Origin: Desulfobacteraceae bacterium
Lineage (GTDB): Bacteria; Desulfobacterota; DSM-4660; Desulfatiglandales; Desulfatiglandaceae
DNA length: 41,755 nucleotides
Assembly (NCBI GenBank): GCA_030613055.1
Contig: JAUWMR010000033.1
Span: 1-41,755 of the forward strand
Reading direction: 5' to 3'
The notes below the pieces were generated by a model. It worked only from the letters and a program-made list of their open reading frames with translations, was not told the origin of the DNA and made no database searches. Within the stretch, counting starts at the first letter, position 1; every line of letters begins with the position of its first letter. Of this stretch, positions 1 through 8,322 are shown piece after piece. The position numbers were made by a program, and so were the translations under genes.

Positions 1-21
1 GATCATGCAGGGGACACCTGA

Positions 22-1329
22 ATGTTAAAGAGATTCAGCCTCTATGGCTTTCTGAAAAACCAGCAATATTACGATTATTTTTTGATTCTCGCCTTCAGGC
101 AGATGGGGCTTTCCTATTTTATGATCGGGATGATAATTGCATTCCGCGAGATCATGGTCAACATCATGGAAATACCCAGCGGTGCAATCGCTGATCTCTG
201 GGGCCGGCGAAAATCAATGATATTCAGCTTTGCAGCCTATATCATAAGTTTTGCCATGTTCGGCCTAACGGGAATTGCGGCATTAGAGGGAAAACTCGCA
301 CAACATACCCTTATACCTCTACTATTTTCGGCGATGTTTTTTTTCGCCATCGGCGACGCGTTTCGGACCGGTACCCACAAGGCAATGATCTTCACATGGC
401 TGAGAATACAGGGACGAACCGAAGAACGGACAAAGGTATACGGATACACCCGCTCCTGGAGTAAAACCGGTTCGGCGGTATCGGTAATCCTGGCATGTTT
501 CTTTGTTTATTTGACGAGCAATTTTATATATGTCTTTTTCTTTTCAATTATCCCATACATATTTAATATCATTAACTTTATAGGCTACCCTAAGGAGCTC
601 GACGGCCAAACAGAGGGTAAAACCTCTGTCCTTGAAGTAGCCAGGCATCTCAAGGAAACACTGACGTACTCAATGAAGCAGGCGGGTCTTAGAAGACTTA
701 TGTTAGAGTCCATGGGCTTTGAGGGTTTTTTTAAGGCGTCTAAGGATTACCTCCAGCCTATCCTGAAGGCTGCGGCAGTACCATTAACGGCATATTTGTT
801 TTCAGGCATCCAGTTCACTGATGAACAGAAGTCGGTAGTCCTTATAGGGCCGGTTTTTTTTGTGCTCTTTATTCTTTCTGCAGTCGCCAGCCGCAATGCC
901 CATCGATTGGTCCCTGGGCCAGGACAGGAGGACAGTACGGCACGATCGCTCTGGGGCATGAGCGTTGTTATCTTTCTTATGCTTCTCCCGGCTATGTACT
1001 TCGGAGCCCACTGGGTCATAATAGCAGGGTTTGTGATGCTCTATGTCATGCAAAACCTCTGGAGGCCGGTCCTGATCAGCCGTTTCGATGCACACAGTGA
1101 CGAGGCCAGGGGTGCGACCGTTCTGTCAATCGAGTCCCAGGCAAAGAGTTCCTCCACCATGCTTATAGCGCCTGCGTTGGGGCTGGTGATTGACCTTGTG
1201 AGGGATCACGGTATCGGTGCGAGCGAGTTCTGGCCGGTAGGTATCTTTGGCGCTGTGATTGCTCTCGGGTTTTTCCTGACGGCCAGGAACAAGGCGCAAA
1301 TAGATGAACTCCCTGACCGGCCTGAATGA
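22..1329 (+). CDS. MFS transporter
   Basis: This is a 435-residue polytopic membrane protein of the major facilitator superfamily. Residues 54-65 (GAIADLWGRRKS) match MFS motif A, which lies in the loop after the second helix. Hydrophobic segments follow at about 66-88, 97-115, 148-187 and 272-290, with several more towards the C terminus. The length fits a 12-helix transporter. The ATG is preceded by AGGGGAC at a suitable distance. The gene ends 5 bp before the 3' end of the convergent WbqC-family gene, with no terminator hairpin between them. The substrate cannot be told from sequence; drug or metabolite efflux is only a guess. The upstream context lies outside the window. Confidence 0.88.
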   Translation: MLKRFSLYGFLKNQQYYDYFLILAFRQMGLSYFMIGMIIAFREIMVNIMEIPSGAIADLWGRRKSMIFSFAAYIISFAMFGLTGIAALEGKLAQHTLIPLLFSAMFFFAIGDAFRTGTHKAMIFTWLRIQGRTEERTKVYGYTRSWSKTGSAVSVILACFFVYLTSNFIYVFFFSIIPYIFNIINFIGYPKELDGQTEGKTSVLEVARHLKETLTYSMKQAGLRRLMLESMGFEGFFKASKDYLQPILKAAAVPLTAYLFSGIQFTDEQKSVVLIGPVFFVLFILSAVASRNAHRLVPGPGQEDSTARSLWGMSVVIFLMLLPAMYFGAHWVIIAGFVMLYVMQNLWRPVLISRFDAHSDEARGATVLSIESQAKSSSTMLIAPALGLVIDLVRDHGIGASEFWPVGIFGAVIALGFFLTARNKAQIDELPDRPE

Positions 1330-1334
1330 TTTTT

Positions 1335-2021
1335 TTACAATTCTTTGATAATGGCATGTGCTTTGGGGCCGCAGTTAAAAACAAGGTCAAATGCGGAAAG
1401 ATTAGAGATAAAAGGCCCCCAGAGTTGAGGGTAAACCGGAGGGCGGGGCGTGAAGAACTTAAGTTCAATGCCTGCCTCTTGAAAAGCCTGTTTGTCGAGA
1501 TACTTTTTAGCCCCGGCTTGAGCTAAAAAGTGAGAAGCACCTAATTCCTTACATATCTCCACGGAAAGCCGCGGCTCTTGCGTCTCAATGCCTAATTCCG
1601 AAAGTAAAAGCAACCTGGTTGTAATCTGCATACACTCCATAAGGTGCCGTATAATTCGTATGTTTAGTTCTATGAGGTTTTCAAATTTAGCAGAAAAGAC
1701 CTCTTCTAAAAAAGCAAGATGATCCTCAAAAAATGGGGCCTTTGCATAGGCGGTCTTCAAACTCAAAAGGTGTTTTCTTGCCCTGCCGCCTTCATGGCAG
1801 ATACTGACCTCATTGATTTTTTGAAGACCAAGGCCCTTTTTCCACACCGGTATGGTCATCCAAAGGGTCCCTTGATCATTTTTGAATCGATTCCTGGTCA
1901 ACCAGGTTGTGCCCTGAGGGAATTGGACCGCATCCATCAGGACAAGGATGTCAGAACGGAGGGCCTTTACGAAAAAGCCGGGGAAAGGCGCAAAATAAGG
2001 TTGGTAAGCAGATACAATCAT
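1335..2021 (-). CDS. WbqC family protein
   Basis: The 228-residue protein has the start typical of the WbqC-like family: an AYQPYFAPFPGFF stretch at residues 5-17, then MDAVQF at 29-34, TRNRFK at 42-47 and a WMTIPVW segment. WbqC proteins are found in O-antigen and other surface-glycan clusters, and their biochemical role is not settled. The ATG lies at the right end of the feature on the minus strand. The Shine-Dalgarno is weak (GGCGG about 10 bases upstream), so the start is fairly but not fully certain. No other glycan genes are visible here, so the gene stands apart from its usual context. It is convergent with the MFS gene. Confidence 0.82.
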   Translation of the reverse strand: MIVSAYQPYFAPFPGFFVKALRSDILVLMDAVQFPQGTTWLTRNRFKNDQGTLWMTIPVWKKGLGLQKINEVSICHEGGRARKHLLSLKTAYAKAPFFEDHLAFLEEVFSAKFENLIELNIRIIRHLMECMQITTRLLLLSELGIETQEPRLSVEICKELGASHFLAQAGAKKYLDKQAFQEAGIELKFFTPRPPVYPQLWGPFISNLSAFDLVFNCGPKAHAIIKEL

Positions 2022-2180
2022 AGTTTTAATCCGCCAAAGGCGGGATTAGGCACTTTTTTCTTCATAGCGCTTTAACTCCTTCCAGGGGCAAATCAAGTCC
2101 ACGTCCTCCCCCGCATAGCGGGATTTTCGATGGGCGTGGATTCTTTATTCTTTTTATCCTATCAGGAACTTGAACAGATA

Positions 2181-2834
2181 CTATTCGCGGACAAGTTTAA
2201 TTATCCCCCGTGAAGTGTATTCCGCCACGTCGGCCAAACCGTCAGGCGGCATAAAGGTTAAGGCGTTGGCGGAAAAAAGACAGGTGGCAGATGCCGGAAA
2301 CTCATCATCCGGAAGATAGAAGATATAACAGAGCGCGATTTTTGGAAGAGGATGCAGGACGAAAGAAAAATCCCCCGTGATATCCGGTGGGCCATCCTGA
2401 CCGGTGTAAACCCTTCTGATATTTTTCAGTTGTTCCATTATCATAAGGACATAAGTTAAAAGCACTTTTTCGCTGTTGGCGCTGAAGGCTGTGTGATATG
2501 GCATGCTGTCAGGGAAGTCTTTGAATGATCTAAGGGGCTCAAGCTTCAGGGGCGCGGGACTGGCATGGACGGCATAGAGAGAAATTAGAATCCCCCTCGG
2601 ATCGTAAACAGGTTTGCCTGACAGGCTGAGCATTTCGGGGCTCAGACGGCAATCCTCACCAAAGGCCCTGAAATAATAAGTGTCCCCCTTTTTTTCGGCT
2701 CCCAATGATTTTTCCACGTCACCTGACAATTGTGAGAAGAATGTGGAAAGATTATCATGAATAATTTTTTCATAATTTGTTCTCACAAAAAATATCGCCT
2801 CGTTATGGCCTTCATATTCCCTGCCAACTGCCAT
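2181..2834 (-). CDS. DUF3786 family protein
   Basis: The 217-residue soluble protein is recognised by its C-terminal segment LPDDEFPASATCLFSANAL, which matches the (D)EEFPAS...LF core of DUF3786, a family common in Desulfobacterota and other anaerobes. The length fits the family. The function is unknown; some DUF3786 genes sit beside corrinoid or Fe-S protein genes, which is not the case here. The start has no strong Shine-Dalgarno, and an in-frame start a few codons downstream is possible. It is transcribed divergently from the kinase gene at 2984, with about 150 bp between them. The gap to the WbqC-family gene (2022-2180) holds two short GC hairpins (around 2031-2042 and 2110-2122) and no gene. 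Confidence 0.75.
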   Translation of the reverse strand: MAVGREYEGHNEAIFFVRTNYEKIIHDNLSTFFSQLSGDVEKSLGAEKKGDTYYFRAFGEDCRLSPEMLSLSGKPVYDPRGILISLYAVHASPAPLKLEPLRSFKDFPDSMPYHTAFSANSEKVLLTYVLMIMEQLKNIRRVYTGQDGPPDITGDFSFVLHPLPKIALCYIFYLPDDEFPASATCLFSANALTFMPPDGLADVAEYTSRGIIKLVRE

Positions 2835-2983
2835 TTTCTAAGGATACGGGTTTGACCGATTTTTTGCAATACAATACCAGAGAGATCCTCCCAATTTTAG
2901 TTGCCGATTCCATCTTGAGGTGATAAATATACGTCTCGTAAATTCTAAAAACTATTAAAAGTAAAGACCGAGGAGTGCTAAGG

Positions 2984-4456
2984 ATGTGGAATCGAATAAG
3001 CCTGCGCGCCAGGATTTATTCAATTTTGGCTTCATTAGTGTTGATCACCTTATCAGCCGGTATTATTATGGTGTGGTATACCTATCGCATGGAAGGGCTT
3101 TTTAATTATGTGATTGAGAAACACGTTGCAGCCTTTCAGGTAGCGGAAGCCCTGGAAAACGCCCTTGTAAATCAGAAAGGATTCGTTTCTTATTATTTTT
3201 TAGACGGTAATCCGGAGTGGTTGAGACAATTGGGAGAGTACCGCCAGGTCTTTAAAGGACGGCTTAATGAGGCGTGTTCCCTTATTAACACCGAACAACA
3301 AAAGGAAGTAATTAATCGTATTGAAAGCGAATATTCCCGGTATTCAGCTTCAAGAGACCGGGTGATCGCATACTACAAATCAGGAGAGAGGGAGGCTGGT
3401 GCAAAGCTCCATCAGGAAGTGCGTGATCGTTTTTTTAAAACACTTGAACTTTGTGACGATTACAAAAAAATCTACACTGAACGCATCATGCTGGCCAGGG
3501 AAAGAAGCCATTTCAGGGCCAGAAATCTAAGGATAATAGCGGTTACGGCTATAATAGGTGTTTTTTTCCTGGCCTCTCTTTTGACGCTTATCTTGATAAC
3601 GTATATTTTGACTCCCATCCGGAAGCTGGCCCTGGAGACGGATCCGAAAGGTGGAGTTCGCAAATCCCCAAACGAAGTCAAAGCGCTCAGCAAGAGTGTT
3701 CGCGGCCTGATTGAAGATGTTGATCAGACCTATTTTGAACTTGAAAAAAGCCGCGAAACACTTTTACAGGCGGAAAAAATGGCATTGGTGGGAAAATTAG
3801 CCGCAGGTATGGCCCACAGTATTCGTAATCCTCTTACCTCTGTAAAAATGCGTCTTTTTTCATTAGGAAGGACCCTTGATCTGTCTGATTACCAGAAAGA
3901 CGACTTTGAAGTGATCTCCGATGAGATTCGTCACGTGGATAAAATTGTTGAAAATTTCCTTGAGTTTTCGCGACCCCCTAAGCTCAAGATGCAGAGAATG
4001 AGTTCCTCAGATGTAGTGGATCTGGTTATTCAATTGTTACAGCACCGCCTTAAATATTATGATGTGGACGTGAAAGTTCATCGCGGACACACACTTCCGG
4101 AGATTCAGGGCGATCCCGAGCAGTTAAAGGAGGTGCTGGTTAATCTTATAATGAATGCGTGTGAGGCCATGGAGGGTGGTGGCGCAATAGACATTTATGA
4201 GGAACAAAGTCTTGTGGAGCCTTTGGGCCAGGCAATAGTAATTCGTGTGGCCGATGATGGGCCGGGGATCAGGAAATCTATCCAGGCCAAAATCTTTCAG
4301 CCCTTTTTTACTACCAAGGAAGAGGGTACGGGTCTGGGTCTGAGTATCGCCGCCCGTATAGTGGACAATCACGGGGGGCGGCTGGATCTCACATCCAAAG
4401 AGGGAGAGGGAAGCACGTTCATCATAGCCCTCCCTGTTAAGGGGATAGAGCCTTGA
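2984..4456 (+). CDS. membrane sensor histidine kinase (partner of the sigma54 activator)
   Basis: This is a 490-residue kinase. A transmembrane helix at about 9-30 is followed by a helical periplasmic sensor of about 150 residues resembling a four-helix-bundle (4HB/MCP) module, a second helix at about 183-209, a coiled linker, HisKA and HATPase_c. The phosphoacceptor His278 lies in MAHSIRNPLTS. The N box (NLIMNACEAM), G1 (DDGPGI) and G2 (TGLGLS) are intact. The usual acidic residue after the histidine is Ser here. The ATG at 2984 was chosen because GGAG lies 8 bases before it; a GTG at 2975 overlaps that site. Its stop overlaps the start of the activator gene by 4 bp, so the two are almost certainly co-translated and form a pair. 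Confidence 0.9.
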   Translation: MWNRISLRARIYSILASLVLITLSAGIIMVWYTYRMEGLFNYVIEKHVAAFQVAEALENALVNQKGFVSYYFLDGNPEWLRQLGEYRQVFKGRLNEACSLINTEQQKEVINRIESEYSRYSASRDRVIAYYKSGEREAGAKLHQEVRDRFFKTLELCDDYKKIYTERIMLARERSHFRARNLRIIAVTAIIGVFFLASLLTLILITYILTPIRKLALETDPKGGVRKSPNEVKALSKSVRGLIEDVDQTYFELEKSRETLLQAEKMALVGKLAAGMAHSIRNPLTSVKMRLFSLGRTLDLSDYQKDDFEVISDEIRHVDKIVENFLEFSRPPKLKMQRMSSSDVVDLVIQLLQHRLKYYDVDVKVHRGHTLPEIQGDPEQLKEVLVNLIMNACEAMEGGGAIDIYEEQSLVEPLGQAIVIRVADDGPGIRKSIQAKIFQPFFTTKEEGTGLGLSIAARIVDNHGGRLDLTSKEGEGSTFIIALPVKGIEP

Positions 4457-5883
4457 GTACTATCTTGATCATTGATGACGACGACCAGTTGAGGAAAAGC
4501 TTTGATAAGCTACTGATCGAGGAAGGCTATATTGTCGAAAGCGCACCTTCCGGTGAAGTGGGACTCAATATTGTCCGGGATAAAGTGCCTGATGTGGTTA
4601 TCCTTGATATGCGTTTGCCAGGAATGAACGGGTTTGAGGCGTTTCAGGCCATGCATAAAATCGAGCCAAAGCTTCCTGTAATTATAATGACCGCTTACGG
4701 TACCACGGAAACGGCAATAGAGGCCACCAAAATGGGTGCCTTTGATTATGTTCTCAAGCCCTTTGAAATCCCTGACATGTTAGGTGTGATTGGGCAAGCG
4801 TTAGAGGCGGGCCGCTTTATGAGATCGCCCGTGGCCATGAATGCCATTCCTGATGAAACCTCCAGCGAGGCAATCATTGGCCGGAGCAAAGCCATGCAGG
4901 ATGTTTACAAGGAGATCGGTCGGGTGTCGCCTACCGATGCCACGGCCCTTATCCGGGGCGAGACAGGGACCGGCAAGGAACTTGTTGCCCGTGCCATATA
5001 TCAACACAGCCTCAGGGCAGATAAGCCGTTTCTTGTCATTAATTGCGTGGCAATTCCGGAGAATTTACTTGAAAGCGAGTTGTTTGGATACGAAAAAGGG
5101 GCCTTTACCGGGGCGTCTCATCGCCGTGTGGGGAAGATTGAACAGGCCAGCGGGGGGACTGTTTTTTTAGATGAGATCGGTGATATGCCCTCCAGTATCC
5201 AGGCAAAGATTTTGAGGTTGCTCCAGGAAAAGAGCATTGAGCGTTTAGGGGGCAGAGAAACCATCCCCGTAGACGTGCGAATTATTGCCGCCACTAACCG
5301 TAACCTGGAGGAGGCCCTCGCCAGAGGCCGATTCCGTGAAGACCTGTATTATCGTCTTAAGGTTGTTACAATCCGGCTTCCTCCGCTTTGCAACAGGACA
5401 GATGATATTCCTCTCCTTACGGTATATTTTCTTGGCAGGTATGCGGCAGAAATGGGCGTGGATAATCCAGGGGTTTCAGAGGAGGCAATGGGAATACTGA
5501 AGGATTATTCATGGCCGGGTAATGTCCGCGAGCTTGCTAATACCATACAGAAGATATTGATTTTCAACCGTGGCGCGCCTATACGCCCTGAGAACATTTT
5601 CCAGGCCATTAGTGGTAAAGGCATTAGCAAACTGGAGGGGGCCGAAGGCGGTGAGGAGATGATCCTCAAATGGATGCGAAAGACTTTAGCCTCTGAGACG
5701 AAGGAAAACATGTTCGATTTCTGCATGGACAGATTCGCAGGCATGATTGTCAGCGAAGCTTTGAAACTTACTGGTGGAAACCGGTCCCAGGCAGCCAAAC
5801 TCCTTGGCCTGTCAAGGCCCACGCTTCATTCCAAGATTGAGAAATATAATCTAAAGATAGAGACATCCGTTAAAAGAGATTGA
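4453..5883 (+). CDS. sigma54-dependent response regulator (NtrC family)
   Basis: This is a complete 476-residue enhancer-binding protein. The receiver spans about 1-118 (Asp8-Asp11 cluster, phosphoacceptor Asp52, Thr80, Lys102). The AAA+ domain spans about 138-370, with Walker A GETGTGKE at 169-176, the sigma54-contact loop GAFTGA at 216-221 and Walker B VFLDEIGD near 237-244. A Fis-type helix-turn-helix lies at the C terminus (GGNRSQAAKLLGLSRPTLHS). It starts with TTG overlapping the kinase stop; AAGGGGAT gives a Shine-Dalgarno. It is the only DNA-binding output regulator in the window. A perfect palindrome starts one base after its stop codon and is a candidate binding site for it. Confidence 0.95.
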   Translation: MSTILIIDDDDQLRKSFDKLLIEEGYIVESAPSGEVGLNIVRDKVPDVVILDMRLPGMNGFEAFQAMHKIEPKLPVIIMTAYGTTETAIEATKMGAFDYVLKPFEIPDMLGVIGQALEAGRFMRSPVAMNAIPDETSSEAIIGRSKAMQDVYKEIGRVSPTDATALIRGETGTGKELVARAIYQHSLRADKPFLVINCVAIPENLLESELFGYEKGAFTGASHRRVGKIEQASGGTVFLDEIGDMPSSIQAKILRLLQEKSIERLGGRETIPVDVRIIAATNRNLEEALARGRFREDLYYRLKVVTIRLPPLCNRTDDIPLLTVYFLGRYAAEMGVDNPGVSEEAMGILKDYSWPGNVRELANTIQKILIFNRGAPIRPENIFQAISGKGISKLEGAEGGEEMILKWMRKTLASETKENMFDFCMDRFAGMIVSEALKLTGGNRSQAAKLLGLSRPTLHSKIEKYNLKIETSVKRD

Positions 5884-5900
5884 TTTTACAAATTGTAAAA
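5884..5900. promoter_or_regulatory. candidate activator-binding palindrome (UAS 1)
   Basis: The sequence is TTTTACA-AAT-TGTAAAA, a perfect 7-3-7 inverted repeat. Its centre (5892) lies 119 bp before the GG of the -24/-12 promoter at 6010-6025. The same 7-3-7 repeat occurs at 24608-24624, 116 bp before the other -24/-12 promoter. That position suits an enhancer-binding protein, and the adjacent NtrC-family gene is the obvious candidate. The site is read directly from sequence; binding is inferred. Confidence 0.65.
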
Positions 5901-6009
5901 AAATCCGACATCAAAACGGTTCAAATATGCTGGCCCCTAACCTTGCCTTTTTAAAATAATATCTGTTGTATCAAACACTTCCGCTACATTTCCCGTTTAT
6001 CTCCCATCT

Positions 6010-6025
6010 TGGCACACGGGTTGCT
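6010..6025 (+). promoter_or_regulatory. sigma54 (-24/-12) promoter
   Basis: TGGCACACGGGTTGCT matches the RpoN consensus TGGCAC-N5-TTGCW exactly, with 10 bases between the GG and GC dinucleotides. Transcription would start near 6036 and read into the 6205-7667 operon, leaving a leader of about 170 nt that contains a copy of the repeated intergenic unit. It lies just downstream of a sigma54-activator gene and its candidate enhancer site. Confidence 0.8.
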
Positions 6026-6040
6026 CTAATAAAATACGTA

Positions 6041-6138
6041 GTAACAGTTTAGCTCTTTAAAAAAATCGATCACGCATTGTAAGGACATGGGGGATCTCTT
6101 TTTTAAAAGCCGCATATGCTTACATCATTACATGGCAC
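6041..6138 (+). repeat. repeated intergenic unit, copy 1 (uninterrupted)
   Basis: This copy begins GTAACAGTTTAGCTCTTT and continues, after a variable stretch, with ACATGGGGGATCTCTTTTTT and AAAAGCCGCAT, ending in ATCATTACATGGCAC. Matching blocks occur at 10181-10243, 18235-18306, 24565-24597 and 30931-30993. It is the only long copy without the MITE-like insertion and appears to preserve the empty site (around 6124-6135). It lies in the leader downstream of the -24/-12 promoter. Its function is unknown. Confidence 0.6.
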
Positions 6139-6204
6139 GATTATGTCGGATTATTGCGATATCTGGATTTGGATCATCACAGCCTTCCATAGTGAGGATG
6201 CAGA

Positions 6205-6480
6205 TTGAACCCTTTCATGAGAGCTTTAATAGATAGACTGGCAGCAAAGGGAATGGAACTCGACGACGTTGCTTCATTTATCGGGAGTCTGGCGAACAAC
6301 ATATCGTTTGATTCTCATATTACCATTGAGGAAGCAAACAGGCGCTTACGCGCTTCAGGTTGGGCCGGCATCGAGCTTGATGAACACACCTTCCAATTAG
6401 CTGTTTCATGTTTTGAAGTTGAGGGTTTGACGGGATCCAAACAGGACAGCGGGGCGGACACAGAAAAATATATTGATTAA
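6205..6480 (+). CDS. small protein of unknown function
   Basis: The 91-residue protein is soluble and acidic, with no motif I recognise. It is predicted mostly helical (for example MRALIDRLAAKGMELDDVAS near the N terminus). It starts at a TTG, chosen because GAGGA lies 6 bases before it; the next ATG (6217) is too far from any ribosome-binding site. It is the first gene after the sigma54-type promoter and lies 82 bp before the CBS-ACT gene, so it should be co-transcribed with it. A link to the transport regulation nearby is inferred from position only. Confidence 0.6.
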   Translation: MNPFMRALIDRLAAKGMELDDVASFIGSLANNISFDSHITIEEANRRLRASGWAGIELDEHTFQLAVSCFEVEGLTGSKQDSGADTEKYID

Positions 6481-6562
6481 ACCTGAACTACAGTAATTGA
6501 GGGGGAGAATTTTAGACGGGGTAATCCCCGGATAAAACCTTTAGCCATAAGGAGGTATCACC

Positions 6563-7240
6563 ATGTTAGCCAAAAATTGGATGAGCAAGACGGTTATTAC
6601 TGTGGATGTCAACGACTCCATGCACGATGCCATGAAGTTGTTGAAAGAGCATAACATCCGTATGCTCCCGGTCATGAAGGATGGTGAACTCGTCGGTATC
6701 GTTACGGACCGGGACATAAAAAGGGCCTCTGCCTCTGATGCTACCGCATTAGAGATCCATGAACTTACTTTTTTGATGTTGAAGATTAAGGTTATTAGTA
6801 TCATGAACAAAAACCCTGTCACGGTTCGTTTCGATCATACTGTGGAAGAGACGGCAGAGATCCTTTTGAGTAACAAGATATCCGGGGTCCCTGTAGTCGA
6901 CGACAAAGGTCTGGTCGTGGGAACAATTACCCAGACCGATCTTTTCAGGGCCTTGATTTCCCTGACTGGTGTCGGAAAAAGGGGCATTCAGTTTGCCTTT
7001 CAATTGGAGGACCGTCCGGGGTCAATTAAAGATGTCTGCGACATTATCCGAAAATACGGCGGTCGATTGGTAAGCATTCTCAGCACCTACGAAGGAGTTC
7101 CTGATGGGTATCGCAAGGTCTATATCCGAAACTACGGCATAGATCGCACAAAACTCCAGCAACTTAAAGATGAGTTTAAGGAAGATGTCACCATGCTTTA
7201 TATGGTAGATCACGTTGAAAACAAAAGAGAGATATATTAG
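6563..7240 (+). CDS. CBS-pair and ACT domain protein (AcuB-like)
   Basis: The 225-residue protein carries two CBS motifs (about 1-58 and 75-130; note MLPVMKDGELVGIVTDRDI and SGVPVVDDKGLVVGTITQTD) followed by an ACT domain at about 140-215 (FAFQLEDRPGSIKDVCDIIR). This CBS-CBS-ACT order is that of AcuB-type proteins. CBS pairs usually bind adenine nucleotides and ACT domains bind small ligands such as amino acids, so the protein is probably an energy- or metabolite-sensing regulator. AAGGAGGT lies 9 bases before the ATG. It sits in the putative sigma54 operon between the 91-residue gene and the degenerate receiver. The effector and target are not visible. Confidence 0.85.
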   Translation: MLAKNWMSKTVITVDVNDSMHDAMKLLKEHNIRMLPVMKDGELVGIVTDRDIKRASASDATALEIHELTFLMLKIKVISIMNKNPVTVRFDHTVEETAEILLSNKISGVPVVDDKGLVVGTITQTDLFRALISLTGVGKRGIQFAFQLEDRPGSIKDVCDIIRKYGGRLVSILSTYEGVPDGYRKVYIRNYGIDRTKLQQLKDEFKEDVTMLYMVDHVENKREIY

Positions 7241-7253
7241 CTGAGGATGTTGG

Positions 7254-7667
7254 GTGGTAAAAAAATTTACAATCCTGATAGCGGACCGCAATCGCCACGT
7301 TAGAGAGTTTTTAAAGCGAGAGATGATAGCAGAGGGCTACCAGGTCAGGTTAGGGAGTAGTAGTCAGGAGGTATTGAAATGGGCATTCCATCATGAGCCT
7401 CTTGATCTTTTGATTCTGGACCCGGACTTGCTTGACGCGGAAGATGCAGCCCTCTTTGAGAAGCTCAATGATCGAATTCCCACTCTGCCGGTGGTTGTGC
7501 ATTCATTTGGCTCAGATTACTCCAGTCATCCGGGTTTGGCAGATGCTGCCGCCTTTGTCGAGAAAACGGGTAATAGCGTGGAACGTCTCAAGCAGGTAGT
7601 ATCTGAGGTGTTGCGGCAGTCCACTTTTAACAGCGCCGGTGCACCGGATGAGAAAAAAAGTCATTAA
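7254..7667 (+). CDS. degenerate receiver-domain protein
   Basis: The 137-residue protein is one receiver-like domain with no output. The Asp pair near the N terminus is reduced to one acid (IADRNRH, Asp11). A possible phosphoacceptor Asp56 lies in LLILDPDLLD, Ser84 replaces the usual Thr, and Lys104 is present. The missing second acid should weaken magnesium binding, so it may be a pseudo-receiver rather than a phosphorylated regulator. The GTG start follows GAGGA by 6 bases, 13 bp after the CBS-ACT gene, so the two are an operon. Confidence 0.75.
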   Translation: MVKKFTILIADRNRHVREFLKREMIAEGYQVRLGSSSQEVLKWAFHHEPLDLLILDPDLLDAEDAALFEKLNDRIPTLPVVVHSFGSDYSSHPGLADAAAFVEKTGNSVERLKQVVSEVLRQSTFNSAGAPDEKKSH

Positions 7668-8322
7668 AAGAACCCTGATACGGGGCAAAATTTCCAAATC
7701 TAGAGATAGTCAAATAGTTGAGTGGTTAAGTGGTTGAGTTGGAAAATTATTGTTTTAATTTCAATAAGTTACAAATACCAACATGGCAAATGTCTCCCGT
7801 CACGGAGGGAAAAAAACAAATATGCCCGTGAATTTAACCACTTAACTACTCAACTATTCGACCACTTAACGAGGTCTGAAATCAGTATAATTTATTATCA
7901 TTTGTTAAGAAGAAACAGGATGTTGACCGCAATTTTTGTAACTAATCAATATGTTGGGGCAACTAATATCCAATGTCCAATGACCAACAACCAATATCCA
8001 TCGAAAACTTGAGAATTATTTATTTTTTCCTCCATCACGCCAGCAATGGTCCAGGCCAGTGGGATCATTCCCCATCAATTCACAAGCTCCAGTCATAAAA
8101 TATCCACACACAAGGATAGATATATTTAGTTTTTTGCCATGAAATCCAGCAGTTGATTGGCGTTATGCAACCGTTTCGAGAAATCTGATAAAAGGCTTGC
8201 ATTAAGGTCAGTCTATAAGGTAAAAGACGTAGTAAATCAAAGCAATTGCAATGATTCTGCTGTTTTCAAATACATTTCCCAGACTATAGGGACATGCATG
8301 TCAGAAAGGAGGGTTTTTTTTG
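7668..8322. repeat. intergenic region with inverted repeat and AT-rich simple repeats
   Basis: No convincing gene is seen in this 655-bp gap. An inverted repeat with 22-bp arms (7714-7735 and 7836-7857, differing at one base) is built from GTTGAGTGGTTAAGTGG-like units; similar units recur before 30469. A run of CCAATGTCCAATGACC-like words lies at about 7968-8000. I found no -24/-12 promoter or TTTTACA palindrome before the transporter gene. Confidence 0.5.

Noticed and set aside
6133-6138. TGGCAC as a second -24 element before 6205
   Set aside because: No TTGC-like -12 element lies at the right distance.
7722-8012. Open frame of 96 codons on the plus strand
   Set aside because: It runs through both arms of the 7714-7857 inverted repeat and simple repeats, has no Shine-Dalgarno, and its translation shows no protein-like pattern.
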